From Gari tellinella (lineage: Eukaryota > Mollusca > Bivalvia > Cardiida > Psammobiidae): a stretch of 64,000 bases of DNA. Shown piece after piece: positions 53,501-62,840 of this stretch. The position numbers and the translations under genes are program-made. Under the pieces are notes generated by a model. The model had not been told where the DNA came from. It ran no database searches and was given only the letters and a program-made list of their open reading frames with translations. Numbering within the stretch: the stretch's first letter is position 1; the number at the start of each line of letters is the position of its first letter. The stretch spans positions 28,778,189 through 28,842,188 of the forward strand of contig OV277869.1 of assembly GCA_922989275.2 (NCBI GenBank), in the 5' to 3' direction.

Positions 53501-56500
53501 ATAAGTTTTAGGAGCAGTCTGCAAAATAAATGGTTGTCAGAAATAACAAAAAGTAAACTGTACATCATTTCTAATCCACACAGCTGCCTGATGGACAACT
53601 AGTATCACTATATACCAAAATAATTCTGTTCAAAAGAGACTTTATTTGCATCAAATTGATTTTTGATCTGTTTTCAGTCTCCTTGTTTTCAAGAAAATTT
53701 CAATTTACAAGTACAACATTTAACATGGACTAAAGATAAACAATGTTAAACGAAATGTTGAATGAAAAATCAGATTGTTGATATATAAGGATGTGTGGCT
53801 TTTAAATACTGGACTAAAGTTATGCAGAAAGCTCCTACATTTAACAGCAACGTCTTTAAGAACCTCATGTTTTCTATTTTTAATATCAGCTTTGTGATAA
53901 GCAATTACTACCACTACCCCTTTATAGTTAACCGGTAAAGTGCTAAATAAAAGTTGCACAGTATGAATTAAATATCTGATCTTATTTTTTCAGACAACTG
54001 GAAGATCATGGGATTGGTTTCAGAAGAGAAATGGTTATTATAAGAAGGGTCCAATAGTTTTGTAAGTTATTTTGATAATTATATTCGGATTCCTTCAACC
54101 TGTGAAAATGTCATTTTTACAATAATTTAATTATCACTATAGCTTTGTTGCTTCACCTTGTTTTCAGTATTTAAGACTGTTTGTTGCTCAAAGCAGGCCA
54201 AAGTAAAGCAGAAAGCTCCTTTCTGCTTTACTTTTAGCCTTTGAGCATCTACCTGCCAGGATGCAGGAAAAGTTTCCTATATCTTTTTAACTGTGCATGG
54301 TAACAGCCAAACAGACATAGATGTTCTCTTTGAGGAATAAGTCAGTGCGCTAAAAGGCAGTTCTAGCTGTGAAGAGTTAAGAACCATTATCAGGGCTTCC
54401 ATAATTTAGTCTTGAAAAATCCTAAGATTTCTAAATTTTCTATTTTTCAAGCAGGATTACTTAAAGCAGGTTGAAAGTAAAGCAGAATTCGCCTTAAGGC
54501 GCATTCTGCTTTACTTTCAGCCTGCTTAAGCTACCATATGCTGGGATAAAATCAGAAGATTTCAGAAAAATCCGGTGAAATGGCAGCCCTGCATTATGAG
54601 GTTAGACATTCTGAGCTGATGATATTGTTTTTTTCCCTACAGCTGTAGTCAGCCCCCAAGGAAGCAGCATATTCCTGGATACAGTGGATCAGTAGGAGCT
54701 GTAAACCTTGAAGAGCTGGATAATGTTTATGAACCCTTCAATCCTCTAACAGTGAAACGAGTCAACATACCTCGCTATAGTGAGACCTCACAGTAAGTTA
54801 GTCTTACATATACAGTCGAATTTCGATTTCTCATACTCGCTTAACTCAAACTATACGGTATTTCGAAACATGAATTGCCTTATTTAAGCTCGGTTTAGGC
54901 GAACATACCCGTGTTTCAAAGTTAAAACGCGGCTCAGCCGCGGTTTAACTTTGAAATATGGGTATGTTTGACTTATCCAATTTGAGATATCAAAGTTCGA
55001 CTGTAGTTAAACCTTACTGCAACTATAACCACAACTTGATTTTGGTGATAAAGATAGATGATTGCTTAGCACGATAAGGGTTAACTGACTAATTGACCCC
55101 TAGTGATGCATATGCTCATCATTTAGAAATGATGTACTAGTGAAGAGTACAAGTCATGTCCTTTCCAAACAGTGTAGACCCTGATTAGAGGGCTCATACA
55201 CTAACAGTGTAGACCCTGATTATAGGGCTCATACAGAAGCCCTCTCTGTATTGTTTGTCATTTTGCAATGTGATAAAAAGAACAACTCTAGATGTTAAAT
55301 TTTTTCCAGGACATAACTGGAAACTGGAATGGTCTGTATTAAGTTTCAGATTGGAATAAGGTTAATAGCACAAGTTTGACTGTAACTTTACTTCTATGAA
55401 ATGGTGTTAACTTTCTATTTGATATCAGGCCCGGTGCTTATAAAGTGTTTAGGTTGAGTCTGGGTGCGTTCTCAAGCATTTGATTGGTCAGATTTGAGCC
55501 TAGGCTCAAATCTGACCAATTAAATGTTTGAGAACGATTTCAGACTCAGCTCAAACGCTTTATAAGCATGGGCCCAGTATTACAGATGCATTTGTTTGTT
55601 GTATTTTGCAGTAAACCCAATATTCCTGGGTATGTAGGCTGTACACTGTTCCGAGGCCAGTATGCTCCAGCTCATAGCAAGCCAGCACCGCCAAACAGTC
55701 AGAGTTCCACTGCCTTAGTTCATAAGTATGTTACAATTATTACATTCATTCTCAATTGTATACAGTGAAAGTCACTTATAAAGAAGTCCTGGGGACCACT
55801 TGATTTCTTTTGTTATAGCCAAATGTTGTTATATCAGGTCCATCTTTCTATAGGCTAGTTAATTCTGCTTTGTTATATCCAATATTTTGCATTATTCAAT
55901 TTCGTTATACGCGAGCTTCACTGTACATGCAATGTCAAGGATTCCAATTAAGAAAAGTTAAATGAACATTTTCAATATATTCTCCTATATATTTCCAAAA
56001 AACACTATGTTAATCGTTCAATAGTCGCAACATAGGGTTTGGTAGATAAACAATGAAGCTTCTAGCAAGGCCAAATTTATAAATCACTTTTCTGTTGGCA
56101 ACAACAACAAGGGAGATGGTGATTTAACATTTTTTATATGCCCACCTCTAAAGGTGGTCATATATTGGCGTTGCCCTGTCTGTCCGTCCGCGCTAACATT
56201 TTGGGTTTATGGGACTAGGTTACGTAACACAGAACAAAAGAAAACAATAGAGCTGTTTATTCTATTAGTCCATGTTGGGTTTATATGGCTTCTTTTGGGT
56301 TTATGTGGCTTCTTTATGTGTCTTTTCACACCTTTTTAACAATGGGAAAGTCACATAAACCTGAAATGGTAGAACATCCGTATACATTCGTTCTTCTGTC
56401 AACATTTTGTTTGTCTGCAGTTTTCCAAAAGGATATTAATAAAACTTCACACAAATGCTATACACTTAAAGATCTGAAGCTGAGTCAAGTTTGAGGTTCA

Positions 56501-57306
56501 TCCGATTTGACTTTACAGAGTTATTTGCCCTTGATGTACTCAGATATGCTTTAACTTAAAGGCTCTTAGTGGGCGACTGGGCGTATTATGTACCTTTTGT
56601 GGTGCTCTTGTTTAAAGCTGCTCCAATGCTGGTTTTCATTTTAGACTACAGTAAAACATCTCTATTACGACCACTAAAAGTAATGTTTTATTGATTTTAT
56701 GAAACTAGGTGACAGCTAAAAGCAATGTGACAGTGAAACAGAAAGCTCCTAAAGGAGCTTTTTGTTTCACACTAACCTTGCTTTAAGCAGTCACAGTCAC
56801 CTGCCTTAACCATCCAATAATTAACAAAAATTAGTGGTCGTAATAGAAAGGTGTTTTAATCTTTAAGTCATGTGTCTGCTGAAAGCAAACTGAGACTGTA
56901 AAGCAGAAAGCTCATGTAAAAACATTTTGCTTTAAATCATTGACACTTTGATGATATTTTCTAACAGACAATGCATATAAAGCAACCTATAAAGTTTAAG
57001 CAGACAACAGGTTTTGCAGACCATAAGTAAGTAACTTTCAGAAAGTTAATATGAAAATAAATTATAGAACAGGTAGGGAAAATGGACTGAATTTTTAGTA
57101 TCATTCAAATTGATTTTTGTGTACACAATTTGCATGTATTCTTTTTCTTTTTTCCACACAGAAACTTACCGGTAACCCCTGATAGTGCTCCCAACAACTT
57201 CAAGAGAGACTCGAAAATGTCCAAGATGGTGACCTTGGTTCCCCCGTGTAACCCGTTCAACCAGATCAATAAATTGGAGGAGGTCATTGCTAATAAGGTT
57301 GAATAA
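38048..57306 (+). CDS. Candidate sperm/ciliary microtubule inner protein (SPATA48/SPMIP7-like), 8-9 exons
   Basis: Exons are 38048-38579, 47164-47228, 52314-52405, 53309-53447, 53994-54061, 54643-54792, 55612-55725, (56968-57026) and 57162-57306. Exons 1-7 join in phase, and exon 7 also joins exon 9 in phase, giving about 434 residues. I chose the ATG at 38048 because the upstream open frame begins only with a TTG. There is no signal peptide or membrane segment. The protein is basic and rich in Pro, Gly, Tyr and Trp. Notable motifs are RPGFQTYLYTD near the N-terminus, PVSGFVSAGG (about residue 97), WDVMLAPKLWQP, SWDWFQKRNGYY, and two IPGYxG motifs (HIPGYSG, NIPGYVG). IPGYxG is typical of proteins bound inside axonemal microtubules. 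The SPATA48/SPMIP7 assignment is a tentative recognition, and another protein of this class is possible. Confidence 0.8.
38984..42785. mobile_element. 3.8-kb long-TIR DNA element (MULE-like)
   Basis: Outer inverted repeats of more than 200 bp begin GGTCCATGGAAAAACCCCAT on both ends. They are flanked by a 9-bp direct duplication GTCTTTCTA (38975-38983, 42786-42794). Long TIRs with a 9-bp duplication fit Mutator-like elements (inference). A motif CGAGTTGAATCTATA recurs within both ends at intervals of roughly 180 bp. The interior (40091-42300) is AT-rich with no recognisable protein. It lies in intron 1 of the plus-strand gene. Confidence 0.8.
39312..40090. mobile_element. hAT-like element with ATCGATTATAATCGAT clusters
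   Basis: The termini TAGTGTTGTA and TACAACACTA are inverted. Subterminal stretches at both ends are packed with palindromic words such as ATCGATTATAATCG. I could not confirm an 8-bp target duplication. It lies inside the MULE-like element and itself holds a palindrome at about 39462-39540. Confidence 0.6.
42877..43018 (-). repeat. TRIM-like 3' LTR (142 bp)
   Basis: It carries an intact 72-nt tRNA-like cloverleaf. ATGGTGAGA near one end and its complement near the other bracket the tRNA-like part. Confidence 0.8.
42901..42972 (-). tRNA. tRNA-Thr(TGT)-like sequence inside LTR
   Basis: It has exactly 72 nt with canonical spacing: D stem GTTC/GAAC, anticodon stem CTTGC/GCAAG with loop CCTGTAA (TGT), 5-nt variable loop, T arm CTGGG-TTCGAGC-CCCGG. 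The acceptor stem pairs at about 6 of 7 positions including wobbles. An internal B box GGTTCGAGCCC is present, and TTTTT follows about 5 nt after the 3' end. It is probably a Pol III-type module of the retroelement and not a working tRNA gene. Confidence 0.65.
43148..43297 (-). repeat. TRIM-like 5' LTR (150 bp)
   Basis: It is nearly identical to the 3' LTR but has 6 extra nt between acceptor and D stem of the tRNA-like part and 2 extra nt in a CT run. The primer-binding-site-like sequence adjoins it at 43147 downward. Confidence 0.8.
43172..43249 (-). tRNA. tRNA-Thr-like sequence inside second LTR
   Basis: It has the same arms as the 42901-42972 copy, with a fully paired T stem CCGGG/CCCGG. 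A 6-nt insertion between acceptor and D stem breaks normal tRNA geometry. Confidence 0.55.
44405..44575. mobile_element. Family F-like MITE, worn ends
   Basis: The middle ACTACTCATTAGAATTGTCTC occurs with a rearranged hairpin (GAGACACAATGAGTAGTCAGA). The outer CAGGGCTCC ends are lost. Confidence 0.6.
45349..45599. mobile_element. Family A MITE inserted in family F
   Basis: Flanks read CTCCAGATTAA and TTAAGATGAAGTAAAC. Removing the element restores an F sequence with a single TTAA, which proves the TTAA duplication for family A. Confidence 0.92.
45713..46238 (+). mobile_element. TTAA-flanked element with tRNA-like module, copy 2
   Basis: It has the same inverted ends and TTAA borders as copy 1, but the opposite orientation. 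It is inserted in a family-F MITE between GGTTTAA and TTAATGCAGAAATAAAG. A 17-bp T run follows its tRNA-like module. Confidence 0.85.
46018..46107 (+). tRNA. tRNA-Ser/Leu-like module in TTAA element, copy 2
   Basis: It has 90 nt. Acceptor ends AGCGCTG and CAGAGCT pair at 6 of 7 positions. D-arm-like GCC...GGC and B box GGTTCGAATCCC are present, with a long variable region. A poly-T tract directly after could stop Pol III. The T stem has two mismatches. Confidence 0.45.
46902..47120. mobile_element. Family A-like MITE upstream of plus-gene exon 2
   Basis: A-type left end, then a GAAAGTAAAGCAGAATCTTT hairpin variant. It ends about 45 bp before the exon 2 acceptor. Confidence 0.65.
47164..47228 (+). 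CDS. Plus-strand gene exon 2
   Basis: It has 65 nt, with acceptor CTCATTTTAG and donor AAG|GTAAAT. It encodes WTSAHDPRKPPPEAADLRRVK and fits phase 1 to 0. Intron 1 (8.6 kb) contains the long-TIR element and the miniature LTR element. Confidence 0.88.
47553..48084 (-). mobile_element. TTAA-flanked element with tRNA-like module, copy 3
   Basis: It has inverted CTCGCAACCGGAT ends and TTAA on both sides, inserted at a TTAA inside a family-A MITE (47356-48124). It shares about 530 bp with copies 1 and 2. Confidence 0.85.
47691..47780 (-). tRNA. tRNA-Ser/Leu-like module in TTAA element, copy 3
   Basis: It has the clearest A box of the three (TAGCCGCGTGGTTAAGGCG) and B box GGGTTCGAATCCC. The acceptor 5' side is degraded. 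Confidence 0.45.
48273..48483. mobile_element. Family L MITE, copy 1
   Basis: Ends AAACCTCTCTATAATC and CTAATAGAGAGGTTTT. Central hairpin GTGACAGTAAAACAGAAAGC and complement. Confidence 0.75.
48848..49870. mobile_element. Minisatellite-core element, about 175-bp units
   Basis: It starts TATGCCCCCACACCACCGG and GTCCGTCCGTCAGTCGG. CATTTTCTTGAAAACTATTC-like units recur near 49106, 49286, 49465 and 49626. It ends near AGTGGGGGTATTTATCACC. Confidence 0.6.
50310..50523. mobile_element. Family E TTAA MITE, copy 1 (214 bp)
   Basis: It begins TTAACCCTTAGCCCGCCA and ends with the complement CAGGCTAAGGGTTAA, sharing TTAA at both borders. A perfect central hairpin runs from CAAACAGCTTGGATCCGG to its complement. 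Confidence 0.9.
51505..51595. repeat. Hairpin core with GGAGCTTT arms
   Basis: AGACAAAAGTAAAGCATAAAG pairs with its complement. Other hairpins of this kind lie near 10575, 53150, 54185, 57585, 58165 and 63140. Confidence 0.7.
52314..52405 (+). CDS. Plus-strand gene exon 3
   Basis: It has 92 nt, with acceptor GTTTCAG and donor AA|GTAAGT. It encodes TMFVEKPPSEQSRDGRDHL, then AMQHMYSTSTQ. Confidence 0.88.
52444..52694. mobile_element. Family B MITE (251 bp)
   Basis: It runs TTAACTCTTTGAACCCTAGT to GGGAGAAAAGGGTTAA with a perfect hairpin at 52524-52590. It begins 39 bp after plus-gene exon 3. Confidence 0.88.
53309..53447 (+). CDS. Plus-strand gene exon 4
   Basis: It has 139 nt, with acceptor ACTTGCAG and donor CAG|GTAAAT. 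It encodes SYGEVPWDVMLAPKLWQP and a second half ending in LNRYDMSAKDWQ. Confidence 0.9.
53994..54061 (+). CDS. Plus-strand gene exon 5
   Basis: It has 68 nt, with acceptor TTTTTTCAG and donor TT|GTAAGT. It encodes TTGRSWDWFQKRNGYYKKGP plus IV. Confidence 0.9.
54391..54594. mobile_element. Family D MITE, copy 2, with an A-type hairpin core
   Basis: Ends CAGGGCTTCCATAATTTAG and AAATGGCAGCCCTG. The core is again the AAAGTAAAGCAGAATTCGCC hairpin. It lies about 50 bp before plus-gene exon 6. Confidence 0.75.
54643..54792 (+). CDS. Plus-strand gene exon 6 (first IPGYxG motif)
   Basis: It has 150 nt, with acceptor TTCCCTACAG and donor CA|GTAAGT. It encodes SQPPRKQHIPGYSGSVGAVN and then LEELDNVYEPFNPLTVKRV. 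A TA-flanked family-G MITE starts 20 bp after the donor. Confidence 0.9.
54813..55003. mobile_element. Family G TA MITE, copy 3
   Basis: CAGTCGAATTTCGATTTCTC to GATATCAAAGTTCGACTG, TA duplicated. It lies 20 bp downstream of plus-gene exon 6. Confidence 0.88.
55428..55575. mobile_element. Family H snap-back element, copy 3
   Basis: GGCCCGGTGCTTATAAAGTG to CTTTATAAGCATGGGCCC with an almost perfect inner hairpin GATTTGAGCCTAGGCTCAAA. Confidence 0.82.
55612..55725 (+). CDS. Plus-strand gene exon 7 (second IPGYxG motif)
   Basis: It has 114 nt, with acceptor ATTTTGCAG and donor AA|GTATGT. It encodes KPNIPGYVGCTLFRGQYAPA followed by HSKPAPPNSQSSTALVH. A family-H hairpin element ends 36 bp before the exon and so sits in the branch-point region. 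Confidence 0.9.
56135..56615. mobile_element. GGAC-type repeat element, short
   Basis: It starts TATATGCCCACCTCTAAAGG and GTCTGTCCGTCCGCG. No coding content. It lies between plus-gene exons 7 and 8. Confidence 0.45.
56655..56862. mobile_element. Family L MITE, copy 2
   Basis: Ends AAACATCTCTATTACGACCA and TGGTCGTAATAGAAAGGTGT. Central hairpin GTGACAGTGAAACAGAAAGC. Confidence 0.75.
56968..57026 (+). CDS. Plus-strand gene exon 8 (phase conflict, possibly alternative)
   Basis: It has 59 nt, with acceptor TTTTCTAACAG and donor AA|GTAAGT. In the frame that joins exon 9 it reads TMHIKQPIKFKQTTGFADHK. That frame needs a phase-0 join, but exon 7 ends in phase 2. A direct 7-to-8 splice would give four codons and a stop. 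Either the exon is skipped, or exon 7 uses a weaker donor (TAT|GTTACA at 55732), or a small exon was missed. Confidence 0.5.
57162..57306 (+). CDS. Plus-strand gene terminal exon
   Basis: The acceptor is TTTTCCACACAG, followed by 47 codons and TAA at 57304-57306. Only one frame is open. It encodes NLPVTPDSAPNNFKRDSKMS through to FNQINKLEEVIANKVE. No convincing AATAAA signal is seen soon after the stop, so the 3' UTR end is undefined. Confidence 0.85.
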
Positions 57307-59267
57307 GCTATATTAAAAATTTAGAAGTAATTTTTGATTGTGACTGTGATAGCTTGGATCCAGATCAGATTTCATGTGACATGTGAGCTCTGGTCAGGAC
57401 CAAACCTATAACATCCAGATTTTAACAGCTAAGCCCATATTTCATACTAAATTTCAGATGGTGGTTTTGCCACTTATATTTAAGTCTTTCTTTTACAACA
57501 ATTTAATATAAGATTTGGGTTTTTTTTTGTATAGAATAGTTGGCTTCTTCAAGAAGGATAAAGGTAAAAAATCTTAAATGCTTGAAGTAGAATGAAAGTA
57601 AAACATAAAGCTCCTATAGGAGCTTTCTGCTTTACTTTCATTTTGCTTAAAGTTACCACCTGTCTTTAACACTATTAATGAGGCGTGAATGGATGTAATT
57701 GTTGACCTTTATCAGACAGCACTTACAGATGTGTAGATTACTCATGCAGGTATAAATCATTGTTTATTTCATGTATCTAGAACTTATTCCATCTTTATTT
57801 CTGAGACAATTAAGTCTTCTTACAAAGCTACCTATTTCTTAATTCTTAAATATCTGTTGACCCAGATAGGGTAAAGTCAAAAGAAATATTTATGTTGTGA
57901 AGTTGTTAGCTGTGTTTTGTTTTGTATTGTTTATATCTGTTTGAATGTTTTTTGTTTCGTATTGTGTACATCGGTTTTAATGTGTAACCCTTTTCCCATA
58001 GCCACAAACGAAGGTACTTGCTCATTTCCATGTGTAAGATAGGTGGTTTCTTAAAACAGGGTAAATATAAATTAGAAAGTTTCTAAAAGACATAACTTTC
58101 TGCCTGTTAGAAAGATCAAAATTTATTTATTCATAAAGGAAAGGGTTAAGGCAGCTGGCTGCTTAAATCAGGCTAAAAGTAAAGCAAAATGCTCCTATTG
58201 GAGCTTTTTACTTTACTGTCATCCTACTTTAAGCTCTCACCTGTATTGAACAGCATCAGTGAGTAAAGATTTTTAAAATGTATGTGTAAAGGCAAATGTA
58301 AAGGTGTCATAAGGTAATTTCATGATGTAAAAGGTTACCTAAGTTCATGAATGACTGTGTCTGTCAAAATCATTATACCATCTTGTTTATATTTCAGGTC
58401 AGTTTATCTAAGTGCTCACTTTGTCATATTGTTTCCTGTACAAGAATCTGCCAGTTTCAGTCCTTTTAAAATGTTATTGAATCATAACTTTCATGAGTAA
58501 ACATTATTTGAACAAATACTTAAAATTCTATCAACTTTAAAGTGGCCATGATAGGGAAACTCAGGTGTGTTTCTAGAAACAGTTTTGATATATTGCATAC
58601 ATGTAAGTCTGATTTTGAACTGAGATTCTTAGTAACCCTCATCATTTAACAAATATTTAAATAATATAAATGTATAAAGAATTCCATGTCTCTCAGCCAA
58701 TGATTAACTGCCATCGATATTCAAATGTAACAGTTATTGTTATGAAATCCAGGCGACCACAAGCCAGCCAAAGACAACTCAGAGAACACCACGTAAAGTA
58801 TTGGTTTAAGGTGTTTGGATTGTGGCTTTCTCTCTAGACTTTAATCCTGTAGATCTTTGAAGCATTAGTTAGAGGTATAACCTTTGTGTGTTCCTCGTTT
58901 CCCCACTTTTGAGGATTATAGTAAGGCCATTAGCCTTTGATTCAATGCTCTGAATAGGCATTAATGAGATTAACTTTCAGTACAAATCTGAAAGAGTGTG
59001 AACAAGGGAAATAACTATGCACAAAATATTACTGTTTTTCTGAGTAGTCTCCCTTTGCATGAAACTTTTTTAAGATACCCCTATTTGCAATGTTTTCCTC
59101 TCTTTCTTCTGTGTGAATTTAGAAACTTCTGAGTCTTTTATGTCTTGATATGTTTTGTGGGATTTGTGGACACAGAATGTAAATGGCTTACCCTTGTGTG
59201 TTATATGGTTAACTCTTACAATGCTGACCTGTTCAAACGGACTCTTCCATTTTCTGTTAAAAGACCT

Positions 59268-59498
59268 GGCTCCGAGGTTATAAAGCTTTTGACTTGAGTC
59301 TAAACTCGTTCCCAAGCATTTGATTGGTCAGATTGGAGCCTAGGATCAAATCTGACCAATCAAATGCTTGGGAACTCACTCAGACTCAACTAAAATGCCT
59401 TATAACCTCGGAGCCTGGCCCAGCGCTTATAAAGCATTTGAGTCGAGTCTGAGAACAATTTCAGACTCATCTTAAACGCTTTATAAGCATGGACCCAG
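59268..59498. mobile_element. Family H elements, two abutting
   Basis: GGCTCCGAGGTTATAAAGCT to AACCTCGGAGCC (59268-59417), followed directly by a shorter relative ending ATAAGCATGGACCCAG. Confidence 0.75.
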
Positions 59499-59592
59499 CT
59501 AAAATTGTTGCTCAAGTAGCCTGTCCTTACAATGATAAAAGGTATATGACTAAAAGTATGACAAACAGTGCAGACGCTAATCAAAGGGCTCC

Positions 59593-59843
59593 TTAACTCT
59601 TTTCTCCCTGAAACGTTAAATGGACAATTCCAGTTTCCATTTTAGTGTAGTCCATTTCCGACTTTTAAGGGTTGTTTTTGTCAATGTTTGGCATTATGAC
59701 AAACAGTGAAGACCCTGATCAGAGGGCTCCTTTCGGAGCCCTCTGATCTGGGTCTTCACTGTTTGCACAGGACAAGTGTAATATTCACATGTACACTGTT
59801 TGAAAAGGACGCCAATATGCGGGACTAGGGTCCAAAGGGTTAA
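59593..59843. mobile_element. Family B MITE (251 bp)
   Basis: It has the same length as the copy at 52444 but is inverted: TTAACTCTTTTCTCCCTGAA to GGGTCCAAAGGGTTAA. Confidence 0.88.
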
Positions 59844-60276
59844 GAACCCCTTGATCGGAGTCTTCACTGTTTGCCAATGATGTATATAAACTTAGTCCCT
59901 GCATTGTAAGAGTTAAAGGGTTCTTAAGTTCTAAGCATCTATTGTCAATTTTTATTTGACAAGAGGCAAAACTGCTAGATTAAATTGGAAAATATCTATC
60001 ACACGTATCTCAGTAAACGTCATGATAAAACTGAAGGAATGATTTAATTTTCCTGTGCCGAAGTTCAATATTGTAGTTGTATGTGAGATTCTACCCAACT
60101 GTTTGGTGTCAGGTAGCAGTTTTGGATTAAGATTAAAATATACAGTCAAACTTGTTTTTTTTAAAAATAATAGAATGTACATTTTCAATCATTTAAACAG
60201 GCATCTTCATAATGTAGATTAAAAAATGCAAAAATCTCTCATAGGACCTGCATTGTTTAATTTTGTCCTACCTTTA

Positions 60277-61408
60277 TGCTAGGTTCACACCAACGGCGCT
60301 TTGATGGCGCTTTAAAGCGGCGTGCAAAGCGGCACCAAAGCGTAACAAAGCTTGATTAAAGCGTCAGGGTCGTAATAAATCGTAGGAAAGCTTGGAGTAA
60401 AGCGAGACATTCGGCAAGAGCGCCCAATTTTTTTAAACTGTTTAAAATTTTGGGGCGCTCTGTTACGAATTGATTAAAGCGCCTAGAGCGTATCAAAGCT
60501 TATCAAAGCTTAACAAAGCGTAACAAAGCTCAGCAAAGCTTGACTCAAAGCGTAGGAAAGCTTAACAAAGCTTAGTTCAAAGCGGGGACCTCATTTTTCA
60601 CGGTCTGTCACCACTTGACACGCTTTGTTAAGATCTCTCAAGATTTGTTACGTTCTGGCATGAAGATCTGACACGAGGTCAGACGCTTTCATCAAGATCT
60701 GACACGCCTAATTACGTTTTGTTACGTTTTCATTAGGACTCTCACGCTTTCCCACGAATTGAGACGCTTCGATCAAGGATTGACACGTTTTGTTAGACTT
60801 TGTTACGCTTGGCAAGTTTCTTCACGCTCTCTCACGCTCTTTCACGCTTTCAAGGGCTAGGATGTAGTTATACAACAAGGAGACACACATCATGTCTTCT
60901 TCAGATAGATCATGCTCTGGTTCATCTGGAACTTCTGGATCTTGTTGTTCTGCCATCGTGTTCTGGAGTCAAAGATGCAATGATAGTTTGGAACTTCTGC
61001 ATCTTTATGTAGGCTCTGGATAAAAATCGGCATGAAATCGGCGATCTTGATATTTTCCAATGCGTAACAGAGCTGGACAGAGCGTAACAATGCACAACAC
61101 AGCTTGATAATCGTATCAGAGCGTGATTTAAAGCGCCATAATCGCATCAAAGCGTAATAAAGTGCAATAAAGCTTATTAAAGCGTGACTTCAAGCGTAAC
61201 AAAGCCTGATGAAAGCGGGACCAAAGCGCGAGGAACCGTAACAAGTCGGGAAATAAGTCGTCCCAAAGCGGCAACCAATTCGTATCAGAGCGTATCAGAG
61301 CTTACCAGAGCGTAAGAGATCGTGTTATTTTTTGAAAAGTTAACAAAAATGACGACGCTTTGCTCGCCGATTTAAAGCGCGGCATTCGCCGTTGGTATGA
61401 ACCTAGCA
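60277..61408. mobile_element. PIF/Harbinger-type element built of AAGCG repeats
   Basis: Inverted ends TGCTAGGTTCACACCAACGG and CCGTTGGTATGAACCTAGCA are flanked by a TTA duplication on each side, the usual Harbinger target. Both flanks are dense arrays of AAAGCGTAACAAAGCTT-like words. In the middle a minus-strand frame (60956 down to about 60822) starts MAEQQDPEVPDEPEHDLSEE and reaches YNYILALESVKERERA before a stop. The ending resembles the N-terminal part of Harbinger-derived transposases (inference). Confidence 0.75.
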
Positions 61409-61465
61409 TTAGCAGTCACCATACATGAGCTACTTACTGATTTTGGATAAAGAGTGAACTGCTTT

Positions 61466-61783
61466 CGATTGTGACATCGTGTTCATTGGCAGGAATTTGT
61501 TTCTACTCTATTGCACACATTTATTTTTACAACCACAAAAACAGAACAATGAAGAACTACCCTTCTTTAGTCAAAGTCTGTTCCCTCAACTTTCAACTCT
61601 GTTGCATGCTTTAGTCTGAAATCTCGATTGTGACATCGTGTTCATTGGCAGGAATTTGTTTCTACTCTATTGCACACATTTATTTTTACAACCACAAAAA
61701 CAGAACAATGAAGAACTACCCTTCTTTAGTCAAAGTCTGTTCCCTCAACTTTCAACTCTGTTGCATGCTTTAGTCTGAAATCT
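61466..61783. repeat. 159-bp direct tandem duplication
   Basis: CGATTGTGACATCGTGTTCA starts at 61466 and again at 61625. The two units look nearly identical over their length, so the duplication is recent. No gene content is recognised. Confidence 0.9.
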
Positions 61784-61902
61784 GTTCTAGATTGCTTGCA
61801 CTGTGTGAACACCCCTTCTTGTATTGACTTGAAACAAGATGTTTGTTAAGATGTTTGCTACCATTAAGACATTTTTTATAATTAGTAAGCTATTCTGATA
61901 TA

Positions 61903-62095
61903 CAGTCAAACTTCAATATCTCGAACTCGCTTACCTCAAACTAGCCGATAGTTTGATACATGAATTTCATTACTTCACGCTCGGTTAAGTCAAACATACC
62001 CGTGTTTCAAAGTTAAAACGTGGCTTAGCCACGTTTTAACTTTGAAATACGGGTATGTTCGACTTAACTGAATTTGAGACATCGAAGTTTGACTG
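61903..62095. mobile_element. Family G TA MITE, copy 4
   Basis: CAGTCAAACTTCAATATCTC to GACATCGAAGTTTGACTG, TA duplicated. Perfect internal hairpin TTAAAACGTGGCTTAGCCAC. Confidence 0.9.
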
Positions 62096-62195
62096 TACTT
62101 GACAATTTGTCATCTTTTGATTGTCAGCATACTCAAATTTTGTTTGTATTAATATATGCAAATGAATTGATAACTTTTTGATAAGACATTTAACC

Positions 62196-62422
62196 ATGCC
62201 ATGGGGAAACCAGACTTGTTGCAAAACTGTGTAGACCAAGCCAAGTTGTCTTCTCAAGCTTTGGTGTCTCATCAATGTCTACACTGGCAAATACTCATAC
62301 AATACTGGCAAACAAAATGCTGTAAATGTTTGTGAGTGTCAAACAGTGTAGATCCTGACTAGCTTCCATGTCTCTGTCATTTATTGTTTGTAATGCAACG
62401 GGTCTGGTTGTTTCATGGCAAG
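62196..62422. mobile_element. Family J MITE, copy 3
   Basis: Ends TGCCATGGGGAAACCAGACT and GGTCTGGTTGTTTCATGGCA. Confidence 0.72.
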
Positions 62423-62540
62423 GCTCATATTGATATATTATGTTTTATATATATTAAAATACATGTATTTAGAACTTTGCAGCAAAGCTGAGGACAAAAA
62501 AATCCTAGAACAGATCAGTATTATGAGATAGAGATAGATA

Positions 62541-62580
62541 AAGAGAGAGAGAGAGAGGTGACAGATGGAGAGAAAAGTGA
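62541..62580. repeat. GA microsatellite
   Basis: A GAGAGAGAGAGAGAG run with degenerate flanks. Confidence 0.8.
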
Positions 62581-62840
62581 ATGGAAAGTAAGAAAAATTA
62601 AAACTACATGTATTTAAGACTTTGTTATGGTGTTCATGCTTGTGGTTTCTAGGGTAACAAAAATGTCAAGAAATCAAATGCAGAGATAATATATCAGTAA
62701 AAGGGTAAAGTGTAGAATTATATCATATGCCGTAAGAAATCTAATAAATTGGGATACACTGTATAACTGCTGTAATTATCCTAAAACTTCAACTAATCGC
62801 TTTATTACACAGTAATTTGTTCAAAAGGTGAAAACTGAAT

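Noticed and set aside
55811..55829. 19-nt candidate microexon that would fix the exon 7/8 phase
   Set aside because: Its donor (CAG|GTCCAT) is weak and it lies in a repetitive GTTATA-rich segment; not reliable without RNA data.
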